DNA of 9,504 nt from an uncultured Flavobacteriales bacterium (GCA_913057815.1 CAJXOV010000053.1:1-9504), one strand, 5' to 3'. Positions 1 to 7,248 are shown, numbered from the stretch's first letter. Numbers and translations are program-made. The notes: generated by a model from the sequence alone, not told the origin.

Positions 1-48
1 TCTACACCTCTCTATTCGTCGGCAGCGTCAGATGTGTATAAGAGACAG
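1..48 (+). other. Illumina Nextera adapter (non-genomic)
   Basis: Bases 30-48 are the 19-base Tn5 mosaic end AGATGTGTATAAGAGACAG. They are preceded at 16-29 by TCGTCGGCAGCGTC, which completes the Nextera read-1 adapter. Bases 8-15 read CTCTCTAT, which matches the Nextera i5 index I know as S502/N502, and 1-7 are the end of the P5 oligo. This is library-preparation sequence left on the contig. Genomic DNA starts at 49, and any translation through this segment is artificial. Confidence 0.98.
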
Positions 49-986
49 ATTTCAGTGAGACCACCTACATCAGAAACAATAAGTGGTAGGTTAAAATGAT
101 AAGCTATTTGAGTTACACCGCTTTGTGAGGCTGTGTAATAAGTTTGGGCTAAAATGTCTGAGGCACTAAAAAATGCTGGGATATCTGATTGAGAGATAAA
201 GTGATCATAGATGATCACATTGTCTATTAACCCTAACTTGGATATTAGATCATCATATTTCTGTCTATCCTCATAAAACTCACCCGCAATAATCAGTTGA
301 ACAGAAGGACTTTTTTTGTTTAGAATAGCCAGAGCCTCTAGTAAAACGTCAAGTCCCTTATAAGCTCGAACTAACCCAAAGAATAATATGTAATTGCCTT
401 CAGGTGATAGTTCTAATTTGTTTCTAGCTTCTATTCTTGATATAGGTTCTCCTAGATCTGTATTGATAGGATGAAAAAGACTTAGAATATCTTTTTTTGT
501 GAACTCCTGTAGTTCCTTTTTTACATGGTCTGATAAAGTCAGAAACCCGCTACAATTAGAAATGAAGTATCTAGTCAGGGTTCTGTCTCCAGGTCTATTT
601 TCATGAGGTAGAACATTGTCACACATAGCCAGAACTTTCGTTTTGCTTTTAATTAATCGTGCAATTGTACCTAAAGCAGGAGCCATAAATGGCAGCCAAT
701 ATCTAATGACTACTAAATCAGGTTTGCTTTTAACGATAAATCGGGCAGTTGAAAACCAAGAAAAAGGACTTAAACTATTTATTTTTCGCGTAATTCTCAG
801 GTCAGTAGGAATGGGGTCTTCTGAATATTGGTTTTTTCCTGGAAAAAGAAAGTTAGGATACTGCATGCTGAAAGTGATCAACTTACAGTCGTCTCCTGAA
901 TCTGTGAATGCTCGACATAAGGAATGATTGGTGTCTGCTATTCCTCCTCTGTAAGGATATGCTGGTCCTACGATGATTACTTTCAT
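49..986 (-). CDS. GT-B glycosyltransferase, family 4 type (3' end missing)
   Basis: Probable cytoplasmic or membrane-associated retaining glycosyltransferase that moves a sugar from a nucleotide-sugar donor during surface polysaccharide assembly; donor and acceptor cannot be read from sequence. About 312 genomic residues remain of a family usually near 370. The N-terminal GT-B domain opens with a beta strand and a glycine loop (PYRGGIADTN, 11-20). The C-terminal donor domain shows FFGLVRAYKGLDVLLEA (202-218), IIAGE (232-236), and a donor-site region TASQSGVTQIA (285-295) followed by DVGGLTE (306-312). The classical EX7E acidic motif is not present in its usual form; I recall this SGVTQIAYHF variant from Bacteroidota enzymes. 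The start is ATG at 986, two bases after the yigZ stop, so it is very likely cotranscribed. The reading frame runs into adapter after Glu312, so residues beyond that are not real. Confidence 0.88.
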
Positions 987-988
987 GA

Positions 989-1615
989 CTAAGCTACATG
1001 TATTAGTTTAAATTCAGCTCCATGAATTCCGGTAATTGCTGATTCTAATTTAGGTGCATTGTCCATCCTAATATCGGTAAGAAGAGTGCAGGATAATTGA
1101 AAATCAGGTTCATTCATTTCTAAGTTTAGCTCCTTAATTAAGGACATTACTTTAGGCATGGCCTCATAGTTAAACTCAAGTTTATAAAAGTGATGAACTT
1201 GTCGTTCTATAATAATATTTTTCTCAATGGCCACTTTAGCTGCCGTTCTATAAGCATCTATTAAACCACCCACACCTAGTTTTACACCACCGAAGTAACG
1301 GACTACACAAATAAAAACATTGGTTAGATCAAAAGATTGAATTTGTCCAAGAATCGGTTTTCCAGCTGAGTTAGAAGGTTCACCGTCATCATTAGCTCTG
1401 TATTCTTTTTTATCAAGTCCAAGTCTATAAGCGTAGCAATGGTGTCTGGCAGAATGATGTTCTTTTTTGACCTCTTCTAAATGAGACTTTACCTGATCAA
1501 TAGAATAGGCAGGAAAAGCGTAGCCGAAATGTTTACTGCCTTTTACTTTGTAAAGACTTTCCGAGTTCTTTTTAAGTGTGTTATATGAGTCGTTAGTTGG
1601 TTCGATGAGTTTAGT
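989..1615 (-). CDS. yigZ: YigZ/IMPACT family protein, start codon apparently lost
   Basis: Member of the UPF0029/IMPACT family: an N-terminal Impact domain and a C-terminal ferredoxin-like domain (DUF1949). The bacterial function is not settled. Hallmarks counted from the first codon after the upstream stop: LYKVKGSKHFGYAFP (21-35), ARHHCYAYRLG (56-66), NDDGEPSNSAGKPIL (75-89) and VVRYFGGVKLGVGGLIDAYR (104-123). The open frame gives 208 residues, close to the usual ~205, but holds no ATG, GTG or TTG until GTG at 1273. That GTG lies inside the conserved GGVKLGVGG motif and would delete the whole first domain, so it is not a credible start. The frame is closed by TAG at 1618-1616. Adding one T between 1617 and 1616 (minus strand) would create ATGACTAAA overlapping a TGA stop of the upstream gene, a standard ATGA junction. 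Options are a real single-base deletion, a sequence error, or a non-standard start such as ATC at 1606. The TAG stop lies two bases before the glycosyltransferase ATG. Confidence 0.85.
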   Translation of the reverse strand, partial: TKLIEPTNDSYNTLKKNSESLYKVKGSKHFGYAFPAYSIDQVKSHLEEVKKEHHSARHHCYAYRLGLDKKEYRANDDGEPSNSAGKPILGQIQSFDLTNVFICVVRYFGGVKLGVGGLIDAYRTAAKVAIEKNIIIERQVHHFYKLEFNYEAMPKVMSLIKELNLEMNEPDFQLSCTLLTDIRMDNAPKLESAITGIHGAEFKLIHVA

Positions 1616-3479
1616 CTAATTTGGAGTAGGTTGAGTTTTGGCTTTTAAATTCAGGGACTATTTCTTTTAATAATTTTACCAAAGAATCATTATTCTGACC
1701 ATCGAATAGCGAGATTAGTGCAGTTATTTTTTCCAAAGAATCTTCATGGCCGTGAGATGCTAGTTTAGCTATCAGAATTTTAGAATGATGTGTTTCTATG
1801 GTGTTTTCTTCAGATGTCAAGAGTTCTTCGTACAGTTTTTCCCCTGGTCTTAAACCTGTGAATTGAATTTCGATGTCTTTCCCTTCCTCCAATCCAGACA
1901 ATTTTAGCATTTTTTCAGCCAAGTCATAAATTTTAATGCTCTCGCCCATATCGAAAACAAAAACTTCACCTCCTTTACCCATGGCTCCAGCTTCTAACAC
2001 TAACTGCACTGCCTCTGGTATGGTCATGAAATATCTAGTAACATCTTTATGAGTAACAGTCAAAGGACCACCTTCACTAATTTGTTTTTTAAATAAGGGA
2101 ATAACACTACCATTTGATCCTAAAACATTTCCGAATCTAGTAGCTATGAATTTTGTGTCAGATTTACCATTCATAGCTTCGCAATATATTTCTGCGGCTC
2201 TTTTGGTAGCCCCCATCACGTTGGTTGGGTTTACCGCTTTATCGGTAGAGATCAATATGAACTTAAGTACATTTTGTCGAATAGCTTCATCTGCTAAATA
2301 CTTAGTTCCTGAAATATTAGTGAGAATAGCTTCTGACGGATTCTCTTCCATCAACGGGACATGTTTGTAGGCAGCAGCGTGGAAAATAACATCTGCTTGA
2401 CATTTTTCCAACAAGTGTTTCACCCTTTCTTTTTGTGAAACATCTCCAATCACAAACTCGCATTTACTTATTAGTCCCTTTACTTTTAGCTCCTGCTGAA
2501 GATCATACAGAGGAGACTCTGCTTGATCAAAGATCCATAATTTTTTTGGATTAAAATTTAATACCTGTCTTACCAGTTCTGACCCTATGGATCCAGCGCC
2601 TCCTGTAATTAAAATAGTTTTGTTTTCCAAGTCCAATAGAATATTCTCTTTACTTAAAACTATTGGCGTTCTTCCTAACAAGTCTTCAATTCTAACAGAT
2701 TGAAGCTGTTTTAAGGAGAGCTCACCTTTGATCCATTTTTTTACTGGAGGAACGTTTAATATTGTGGTTTTTGAGTTTAAGGCTTTTTCTGAAATCTCTC
2801 TTTTCTTGATTGGGTCTAAGTTTTGAATACTGATAATTATTTGTTCAACCTTCTTAGAATCCAAGACATCATTTAACTTGTTAGAATCGTAAATTGTTAT
2901 ACCGTCAAGTTTTTTTCCAATTTTAGATTTGTCGTCATCTAAAAATGCTACTATCTCTATTTGAGCGCTGGGGTCTTGGTCTATTGTTTGTTTAGTAATT
3001 AACCCTGATTCTCCAGCTCCATATATAGCTACTTTCATTCTTACTCGATGAGGGTTCTTGAATTCAGTATATAGAAGCTTTACGCTTAATCTAAACAGAA
3101 CTAAAGTTACTAAACTGAATAGAAACTCTATGGTTAAGATAGAGTTAGGTAGAAGAAATAATTCACTTTCGAACATGAATTTATACCCAATACTTACCGT
3201 ATACAATAAACTGGTTCCAAGAAATAGGGATAAGAAAATTCTTCGGGTGTCTTCAATGCTGGTGTATCTTATGATTCCAGCGTAACTGCGAAATAAAAGA
3301 AAAAATAGAATTCGTATTCCTAGAAAAATAGGGAAGAACCTAGCACCTAATGTCCATTCACTAGCAGGAATATTAAAGTCAAACCTGAGTAGATAGGCTA
3401 CTAGGTAAGATAGTGTTACTAATCCTACATCGATTAAAAAAATGATCCACCGTGGTGTATTTCCTGAGGGAAGCTTCAT
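1611..3479 (-). CDS. Membrane-bound UDP-sugar 4,6-dehydratase (WbpM/CapD/PglF type)
   Basis: Inner-membrane nucleotide-sugar 4,6-dehydratase or epimerase, most likely acting on UDP-GlcNAc to make a 4-keto-6-deoxy intermediate for surface glycan sugars. At 622 residues it has the full length of the long WbpM/PglF class. About four hydrophobic helices lie within residues 12-131. A first Rossmann fold follows with GAGESG (154-159), then the catalytic short-chain dehydrogenase domain: TGGAGSIGS (292-300), FDQAES (317-322), HAAAYKHVPLMEENP (367-381), STDKAVNPTNVMGATK (411-426), RFGNVLGSNGSVIP (448-461) and LRPGEKLYEELL (543-554). Ser411, Met422 and Lys426 match the SMK triad described for WbpM, in place of the usual SYK. 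The ATG at 3479 lies 9 bases after the porT stop. Its TAA at 1613-1611 overlaps the yigZ frame. The last residue (Asp622) and this stop may be products of a one-base deletion; without it the protein would end at Leu621. Exact product specificity is inferred. Confidence 0.93.
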   Translation of the reverse strand: MKLPSGNTPRWIIFLIDVGLVTLSYLVAYLLRFDFNIPASEWTLGARFFPIFLGIRILFFLLFRSYAGIIRYTSIEDTRRIFLSLFLGTSLLYTVSIGYKFMFESELFLLPNSILTIEFLFSLVTLVLFRLSVKLLYTEFKNPHRVRMKVAIYGAGESGLITKQTIDQDPSAQIEIVAFLDDDKSKIGKKLDGITIYDSNKLNDVLDSKKVEQIIISIQNLDPIKKREISEKALNSKTTILNVPPVKKWIKGELSLKQLQSVRIEDLLGRTPIVLSKENILLDLENKTILITGGAGSIGSELVRQVLNFNPKKLWIFDQAESPLYDLQQELKVKGLISKCEFVIGDVSQKERVKHLLEKCQADVIFHAAAYKHVPLMEENPSEAILTNISGTKYLADEAIRQNVLKFILISTDKAVNPTNVMGATKRAAEIYCEAMNGKSDTKFIATRFGNVLGSNGSVIPLFKKQISEGGPLTVTHKDVTRYFMTIPEAVQLVLEAGAMGKGGEVFVFDMGESIKIYDLAEKMLKLSGLEEGKDIEIQFTGLRPGEKLYEELLTSEENTIETHHSKILIAKLASHGHEDSLEKITALISLFDGQNNDSLVKLLKEIVPEFKSQNSTYSKLD

Positions 3480-3488
3480 AAAGCGTAA

Positions 3489-4220
3489 TTACCCCTCAAA
3501 TGTAATAGAAAAGATAAATGCTCTTGATTTTAAACTTTGCACATTTCTGCTATAGATAGTGTCATCTTGAATTAATAGGTTGGGAATTCCAATAGCGCTT
3601 TTAAATTCAAGTGTAAGTTTGAAGTATTCTAAGAAAAAATCGAAACCGCCTCCAATGTCTATAGAGTAGTCATAATCGATGATCTTTATTATTTGATTTG
3701 CACTCAAAGCTTGATTAACATCTTTCTGAGATTGCATGTCTAGACTGTATTTACCTCCTGTAAGCATGTAGGCAGCAAAATTCCTGGATCTATTGGTTCT
3801 AAATTTGAAATTAATAGGAAAGTCCAGATATACTGACTCAATTCTTCTGCTTACTACATTCTTTTTTAAATCAGACTCTAAAAAAGTGTAATCTAATATC
3901 CTATCCTGAAAAGAAAGTCCAGGCATAAAACGAATGTGGAAGTTTTTGATCGGGTCATAGCTAGCCAGAAGATTTAGATTAAATCCTGGTTGAGGTTTTA
4001 AAGTAATAGCTAAAAGAGAATCTGTAAACTCGAAATCCGGAGTTCTTTCTAATGCAAAGTTTGCGCTGTTATATCCAAGGATAAATCCGAAATGGTAATT
4101 TCTTCGATCAAATCCCGGAAGATTTGTACCTGTTTTTCTTTGTGCGTAAGATTCTGCAGAAAACATCAAGGAACAGATGAGCGTCAGTATTATGAGTTTT
4201 ATGTAATTCTTGCTTTCCAA
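3489..4220 (-). CDS. porT: PorT/SprT-family type IX secretion protein, TTG start
   Basis: Component of the Bacteroidota type IX secretion system (PorT in Porphyromonas, SprT in gliding flavobacteria). In those systems it is required for export of proteins with C-terminal sorting domains; it is thought to be a small envelope beta-barrel facing the periplasm. The 243 residues fit the family length. An Sec signal peptide spans about 1-26 (hydrophobic KLIILTLICSLMF, then ending SYA-Q). The family pattern is seen in FDRRNYHFGFILGYNSANF (37-55), KPQPGFNLNL (75-84), RFMPGLSFQDR (97-107) and YLDFPINFKFRTNR (131-144), followed by alternating amphipathic strands to the end. The start is TTG at 4220-4218: an in-frame TGA lies three codons upstream, and the first ATG is residue 19, inside the signal peptide. 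It lies 40 bases after the DUF4199-like gene and 9 bases before the dehydratase. The assignment rests on recalled family motifs; the fallback is a generic PorT-family barrel. Confidence 0.82.
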   Translation of the reverse strand: MESKNYIKLIILTLICSLMFSAESYAQRKTGTNLPGFDRRNYHFGFILGYNSANFALERTPDFEFTDSLLAITLKPQPGFNLNLLASYDPIKNFHIRFMPGLSFQDRILDYTFLESDLKKNVVSRRIESVYLDFPINFKFRTNRSRNFAAYMLTGGKYSLDMQSQKDVNQALSANQIIKIIDYDYSIDIGGGFDFFLEYFKLTLEFKSAIGIPNLLIQDDTIYSRNVQSLKSRAFIFSITFEG

Positions 4221-4260
4221 CTGTTTTCAGAAACGTTTTACGGTGGTTTATATTGTAAGG

Positions 4261-4839
4261 TTAGACCTGCTTCCCAAAAATCCTACTTGCTATTCCGCTC
4301 ATAATAGATGAACAAGCTAAATTTAGGATAAAGAAGTAAATGAAAATGAGAGGTAAAAGAACCTTCTTTATCATTTGCATGTAGTTGTCTTTTGTAGTCT
4401 CATAGTGCTCCTCCTCACTTGGAAGTTTTTCCCCCTCTGGCAAGTTAATTAATGATTTGTTTTCCTCCATAACCAAGTCATAACCCCCTGCTTCTGAAAC
4501 TTGGGCCTTTATTAACTCAATTTGTTTATCTACTAATCCTTCAGTATATCCAGTATCTATTGTCAAATAATAGATAGCTAAAAATCCGAAAATAATTAGA
4601 GAAAATTGAACAGCAGCCTTCATAGAAATTTTGAAGTCTTGAAGGAAGTCAGTCCCTTTTTCGTCCAATGCTGCATAATGACCTTTAAGCGCTTTGTAAA
4701 TAATGTAAAGAGTAAAACCTATGTTCAACGACACAACAAGCTGTGTGTAGTTCAATTCATTCCCACTATAGAATAGTACCAATTTAACTACGATCCATAC
4801 ACCAGCAAGAATCAGAATTAAACGTTGTAAAGTGCTCAT
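4261..4839 (-). CDS. Four-helix inner-membrane protein, DUF4199-like
   Basis: Integral membrane protein of 192 residues with unknown function. Hydrophobic segments lie at about 7-24, 32-50, 73-92 and 157-182. A long acidic, probably soluble loop at about 94-155 contains KQIELIKAQVSEAG (105-118) and a Glu-rich stretch, PEGEKLPSEEEHYE (134-147). The arrangement of an amphipathic FLQDFK segment before helix 3, then a charged helix, then a last hydrophobic helix resembles the Bacteroidota DUF4199 family, which I recall rather than tested. The ATG at 4839 shares its A with the rho TAA stop (TAATG), so translation is probably coupled to rho. The next gene, porT, begins 40 bases downstream. The position suggests an envelope role, but nothing in the sequence shows one. 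Confidence 0.75.
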   Translation of the reverse strand: MSTLQRLILILAGVWIVVKLVLFYSGNELNYTQLVVSLNIGFTLYIIYKALKGHYAALDEKGTDFLQDFKISMKAAVQFSLIIFGFLAIYYLTIDTGYTEGLVDKQIELIKAQVSEAGGYDLVMEENKSLINLPEGEKLPSEEEHYETTKDNYMQMIKKVLLPLIFIYFFILNLACSSIMSGIASRIFGKQV

Positions 4840-6581
4840 TAGCTATTCATAGAAATTAAAAACTCTTCGTTAGATTCGGTAGCCATGATTCTGTCTTTTA
4901 CGAATTCCATAGCTTCAATAGGGTTCATGTCTGCTAAGTGCTTTCGAAGTATCCAGATTCTTTGTAACGCCTCTTTATCCATTAATAGATCTTCTCTTCT
5001 AGTTCCAGAAGATGTAATATCAATTGCCGGGAATATTCTTCTGTTGGCTATTTTTCTGTCCAATTGAAGCTCCATGTTACCTGTCCCTTTGAATTCCTCA
5101 AAGATCACTTCGTCCATTTTAGAACCAGTATCGGTAAGTGCAGTAGCTATAATACTTAAAGAACCTCCATTTTCAATGTTTCTGGCAGCTCCAAAGAATC
5201 TCTTGGGTTTATGTAGAGCGTTAGCATCTACTCCACCAGTAAGAACTTTACCTGAGGCAGGACTAACAGTGTTATAGGCTCTAGCTAATCTTGTGATAGA
5301 ATCTAATAGAATACATACATCATGTCCACATTCAACCATTCTCTTCGCTTTTTCAAGTACAAGATTGGCAATTTTTACGTGTTGATCAGCCGGTTCATCG
5401 AATGTAGATGCTATTACTTCAGCATTTACACTTCTTTTCATATCTGTAACTTCCTCTGGTCTTTCATCTATCAGAAGAATGATAAGGTATGTTTCAGGAT
5501 GATTAGCTGCTATAGAGTTAGCTATATCTTTTAAAAGAACAGTTTTACCAGTTTTTGGTTGAGAAACTATCATTCCTCTTTGACCTTTTCCTATAGGAGA
5601 AAAAAGATCCATTAATCTGGTAGAAATGTTTTTAGAATTTTTTCCTAGTTGGAATTTTTCTTGAGCAAAAAGTGGTGTTAGGTATTTGAAAGGAACTCTA
5701 TCTCTGACAAATTCAGGACTTCTTCCATTTATCGACTCTACAGTGATTAATGGAAAGTACTTTTCACCTTGTTTAGGAGGTCTAATGTTTCCAACCACAG
5801 AATCACCTGTTTTTAATCCGTAATGCTTTACTTGGTTTTGAGCCACATAAACATCATCCGGAGAATTTAGGTAATTAAAATCAGAAGATCTTAAAAATCC
5901 ATAACCATCCTGCATCATTTCTAATACACCTTCAGCTTTAATTTCACCATCGAAATTGTAGCCATGCTCATCCGCTTTCCCTCTTCTCTGATCTTTTTTA
6001 TGGGGATGATTTTGGTTATTATTCTGATTGGGATTCTTATTACTGTTCTGGTTATTATTATTTTGATTGTTTCCTTGAGGACGATTATTCCTTTGGTTAG
6101 AATTATCTCTTTGTTCTCTAGGCTTGTTGTTATTGTGCTTTTGGTTCTGATCTTTTTCTTTGTGATCTTTCGTTTCTGCAGCAGGTACATCGGGAGTAGC
6201 TGGAGCAGCTTCTTTATTTTGATGACTAGATGCAGGAACTTTTTTTCTTGGCCTTTTATTTCTAGAAGGAGAATCTTCTTTTTGAGAAGATTCTTTATTC
6301 GAATTCTGAACAGAACTTTTCGACTCTGATTTACTCTCTTCCTTAGAAGTTGGTTTATTCTCAGTACGTTTTTTATTCGCTGCAGGTTTAGCTGCAGGCT
6401 TTTTAGCAGATGCCTTTGGTGAGGCAGGAGCTTTGGCTATTGGCTTTACCGCTTGCTCGTCAAGAATCTTGTAAATAAGGTCCTGTTTTTTAAGTTTGTC
6501 TGCTTTTTTGATATCTAGTTTAGCGGCTACATCTCTTAGCTCAGCTACCTTCATACCATTAAGTGAAATAATATCGTACAT
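4839..6581 (-). CDS. rho: Transcription termination factor Rho with long disordered insertion
   Basis: Hexameric RNA-dependent ATPase/helicase that ends transcription at untranslated C-rich RNA. At 580 residues it is about 160 longer than E. coli Rho (419). Order: Rho N-terminal helical domain (about 9-43, [17 protein letters not shown] onward); a low-complexity insertion (about 45-205), first Ala/Lys/Pro/Ser-rich and then almost only Asn, Gln, Lys, Arg and His; the cold-shock-like primary RNA-binding domain (about 213-287, with [16 protein letters not shown] at 218-233); and the ATPase core. Core motifs are Walker A QPKTGKT (341-347), [13 protein letters not shown] (369-381), Walker B DVCILLDS (421-428), the Q-loop [15 protein letters not shown] (448-462), and LDRKIANRR (507-515), whose Arg509 aligns with the expected arginine finger. 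The core appears intact, so this should be active. The start is ATG at 6581, giving the domain its usual beginning. It is the first gene of the leftward operon and divergent from the DUF4293 gene. Confidence 0.98.
   Translation of the reverse strand: MYDIISLNGMKVAELRDVAAKLDIKKADKLKKQDLIYKILDEQAVKPIAKAPASPKASAKKPAAKPAANKKRTENKPTSKEESKSESKSSVQNSNKESSQKEDSPSRNKRPRKKVPASSHQNKEAAPATPDVPAAETKDHKEKDQNQKHNNNKPREQRDNSNQRNNRPQGNNQNNNNQNSNKNPNQNNNQNHPHKKDQRRGKADEHGYNFDGEIKAEGVLEMMQDGYGFLRSSDFNYLNSPDDVYVAQNQVKHYGLKTGDSVVGNIRPPKQGEKYFPLITVESINGRSPEFVRDRVPFKYLTPLFAQEKFQLGKNSKNISTRLMDLFSPIGKGQRGMIVSQPKTGKTVLLKDIANSIAANHPETYLIILLIDERPEEVTDMKRSVNAEVIASTFDEPADQHVKIANLVLEKAKRMVECGHDVCILLDSITRLARAYNTVSPASGKVLTGGVDANALHKPKRFFGAARNIENGGSLSIIATALTDTGSKMDEVIFEEFKGTGNMELQLDRKIANRRIFPAIDITSSGTRREDLLMDKEALQRIWILRKHLADMNPIEAMEFVKDRIMATESNEEFLISMNS
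6006..6134 (-). repeat. Low-complexity Asn/Gln codon tract inside rho
   Basis: This stretch encodes roughly residues 150-192 of Rho. It is a run of AAT/AAC, CAA/CAG and AAA/AAG codons giving runs such as [16 protein letters not shown]. Codons are mixed rather than a pure trinucleotide repeat, so it looks like selected amino-acid composition more than simple slippage. The frames on the opposite strand also stay open here because of the biased composition, but they encode only Ile/Val/Leu-rich shadow translations. Confidence 0.85.
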
Positions 6582-6612
6582 ATATTCTAATGAAATCTAT
6601 AAATAATCGTGA

Positions 6613-6652
6613 TTGTGATTTGAGGATTGAAATTCTCTATCTGTTGTGATTT
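6613..6652 (-). repeat. Tandem AAATCACAA direct repeat in the rho leader
   Basis: On the minus strand AAATCACAA occurs twice, at 6652-6644 and 6621-6613, spaced 31 bases apart (about three helical turns). The surrounding leader RNA is A-rich with about twice as many C as G. It could be an RNA feature (Rho loading) or an operator-like pair. Chance occurrence in AT-rich DNA is also possible. Confidence 0.3.
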
Positions 6653-6689
6653 TGTGTAACGTTTAGCTGACTGCTAATCGTAGGCGTGA

Positions 6690-6697
6690 CAATATTA
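6690..6697 (-). promoter_or_regulatory. Weak candidate -7 element for rho
   Basis: On the minus strand this reads TAATATTG, one mismatch from TAnnTTTG. It is the only CAA on the plus strand across the rho upstream region, so no better candidate exists there. No clear -33 TTG is visible at the usual distance. If used, it would give rho an untranslated leader of about 100 bases. Confidence 0.25.
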
Positions 6698-6762
6698 CAG
6701 TTTTTTTTCATTGCTACGCAGGAAATCCTTAAAAATATCTCCTTCATATTCTAATGGAAAAT

Positions 6763-6770
6763 TATCTTTG
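6763..6770 (+). promoter_or_regulatory. Bacteroidota -7 promoter element for the DUF4293 operon
   Basis: TATCTTTG matches the Bacteroidota sigma-A -7 consensus TAnnTTTG at every fixed position. Transcription would start about 6-8 bases downstream, giving a leader of roughly 12-14 bases before the ATG at 6790. No clean -33 TTG is present; TTC at 6743-6745 is the nearest candidate. The short leader is A-rich (AAAAAAAAGTAAAG), as is common before start codons in this phylum. Confidence 0.65.
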
Positions 6771-6789
6771 TGTTAAAAAAAAGTAAAGA

Positions 6790-7248
6790 ATGCTTCAAAG
6801 AATACAGACTGTATATTTAATCTTAGGCGCTATTTCAATGTGTCTATTGTTTTTCTTCCCCATTTGTTATTATGAGCTAGGTGAACTTTCATACACTCTC
6901 AACATCAAAAACTTGTTGGGATCAGACGGAAGTGTTGACTCTGTTCAATGGGGAGTTGGATTGTTAATTTTAGGGCCTTTGGCTTTATTGATGATAATAT
7001 ATATGCTATCTCAGTTTAAAAACCGTCAAAAACAACTTTCATTAGGAAGAATTATATATTTAATTTTAGCTGCTATAATTGTGATTTCAATGGTGGTTAT
7101 CGAGTCGAATAAACCAGAAGGCTCTGAGCTATCGGGATATTTTTTAGGCTACTTGGCACCCGTGGCAGCTCTACCATTTATCTTTTTGGCTAATAGGTCT
7201 ATTAAAAAAGATGAGGAATTAGTGAAATCCTTAGATAGATTAAGATGA
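6790..7248 (+). CDS. DUF4293 family membrane protein
   Basis: Small integral membrane protein of 152 residues. It matches the Bacteroidota DUF4293 family as I recall it: it begins MLQRIQTVYLILGAI and ends with the conserved tail FLANRSIKKDEELVKSLDRLR (132-152 minus the first residue). Four hydrophobic helices lie at about 7-26, 53-74, 86-104 and 115-134; the region at 27-52 is a short exposed loop. The function is unknown. It is divergent from rho, an arrangement I recall as common in the phylum. The ATG at 6790 is the first start after a perfect -7 promoter element. Its TGA overlaps the next gene by four bases (ATGA at 7245-7248), so the two are probably translationally coupled. Confidence 0.9.
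   Translation: MLQRIQTVYLILGAISMCLLFFFPICYYELGELSYTLNIKNLLGSDGSVDSVQWGVGLLILGPLALLMIIYMLSQFKNRQKQLSLGRIIYLILAAIIVISMVVIESNKPEGSELSGYFLGYLAPVAALPFIFLANRSIKKDEELVKSLDRLR

Larger units (their letters stand above)
6582..6789. promoter_or_regulatory. Divergent intergenic region between rho and the DUF4293 gene
   Basis: 208 bases without a gene separate two divergent operons, so promoters for both must lie here or overlap. The right end has a perfect -7 element for the plus-strand genes. The left part, transcribed as the rho leader, is A-rich and unpaired-looking, with C clearly exceeding G. I find no tRNA, riboswitch-like fold or intrinsic terminator. The T-run at 6701-6708 has no hairpin before it. 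Confidence 0.7.

Noticed and set aside
616..927. Plus-strand open frame opposite the glycosyltransferase
   Set aside because: It lies wholly antisense to a well-supported gene and has no family-like motifs. The same applies to the plus-strand frames at 2146-2370, 3058-3285, 4092-4304, 4885-5534 and the out-of-frame one at 8984-9181.
1600..1625. Programmed +1 frameshift fusing the dehydratase to yigZ at GAC-TAA-A
   Set aside because: Slipping tRNA-Asp from GAC to ACT would leave poor pairing, no stimulatory element is seen, and fusion of these two families is not known to me. A one-base deletion explains the junction more simply.
4221..4260. Palindrome AAACGTTT upstream of porT as an operator
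   Set aside because: An 8-base palindrome is expected by chance in AT-rich DNA. It lies inside an operon with no promoter element nearby.
5921..6329. Long open frames on both strands across the rho insertion
   Set aside because: They arise from the biased AAT/CAA/AAA composition. The plus-strand frame is an Ile/Val/Leu/Phe-rich complement of Asn/Lys/Arg codons, and the other minus-strand frame is equally low in complexity.
6701..6708. Run of eight T as an intrinsic terminator
   Set aside because: There is no GC-rich hairpin before it, and it lies between divergent promoters where no transcript is expected to end.
6582..6789. A small RNA or tRNA gene in the divergent gap
   Set aside because: I could find no cloverleaf, conserved T-loop or stable stem-loop followed by a T-run.
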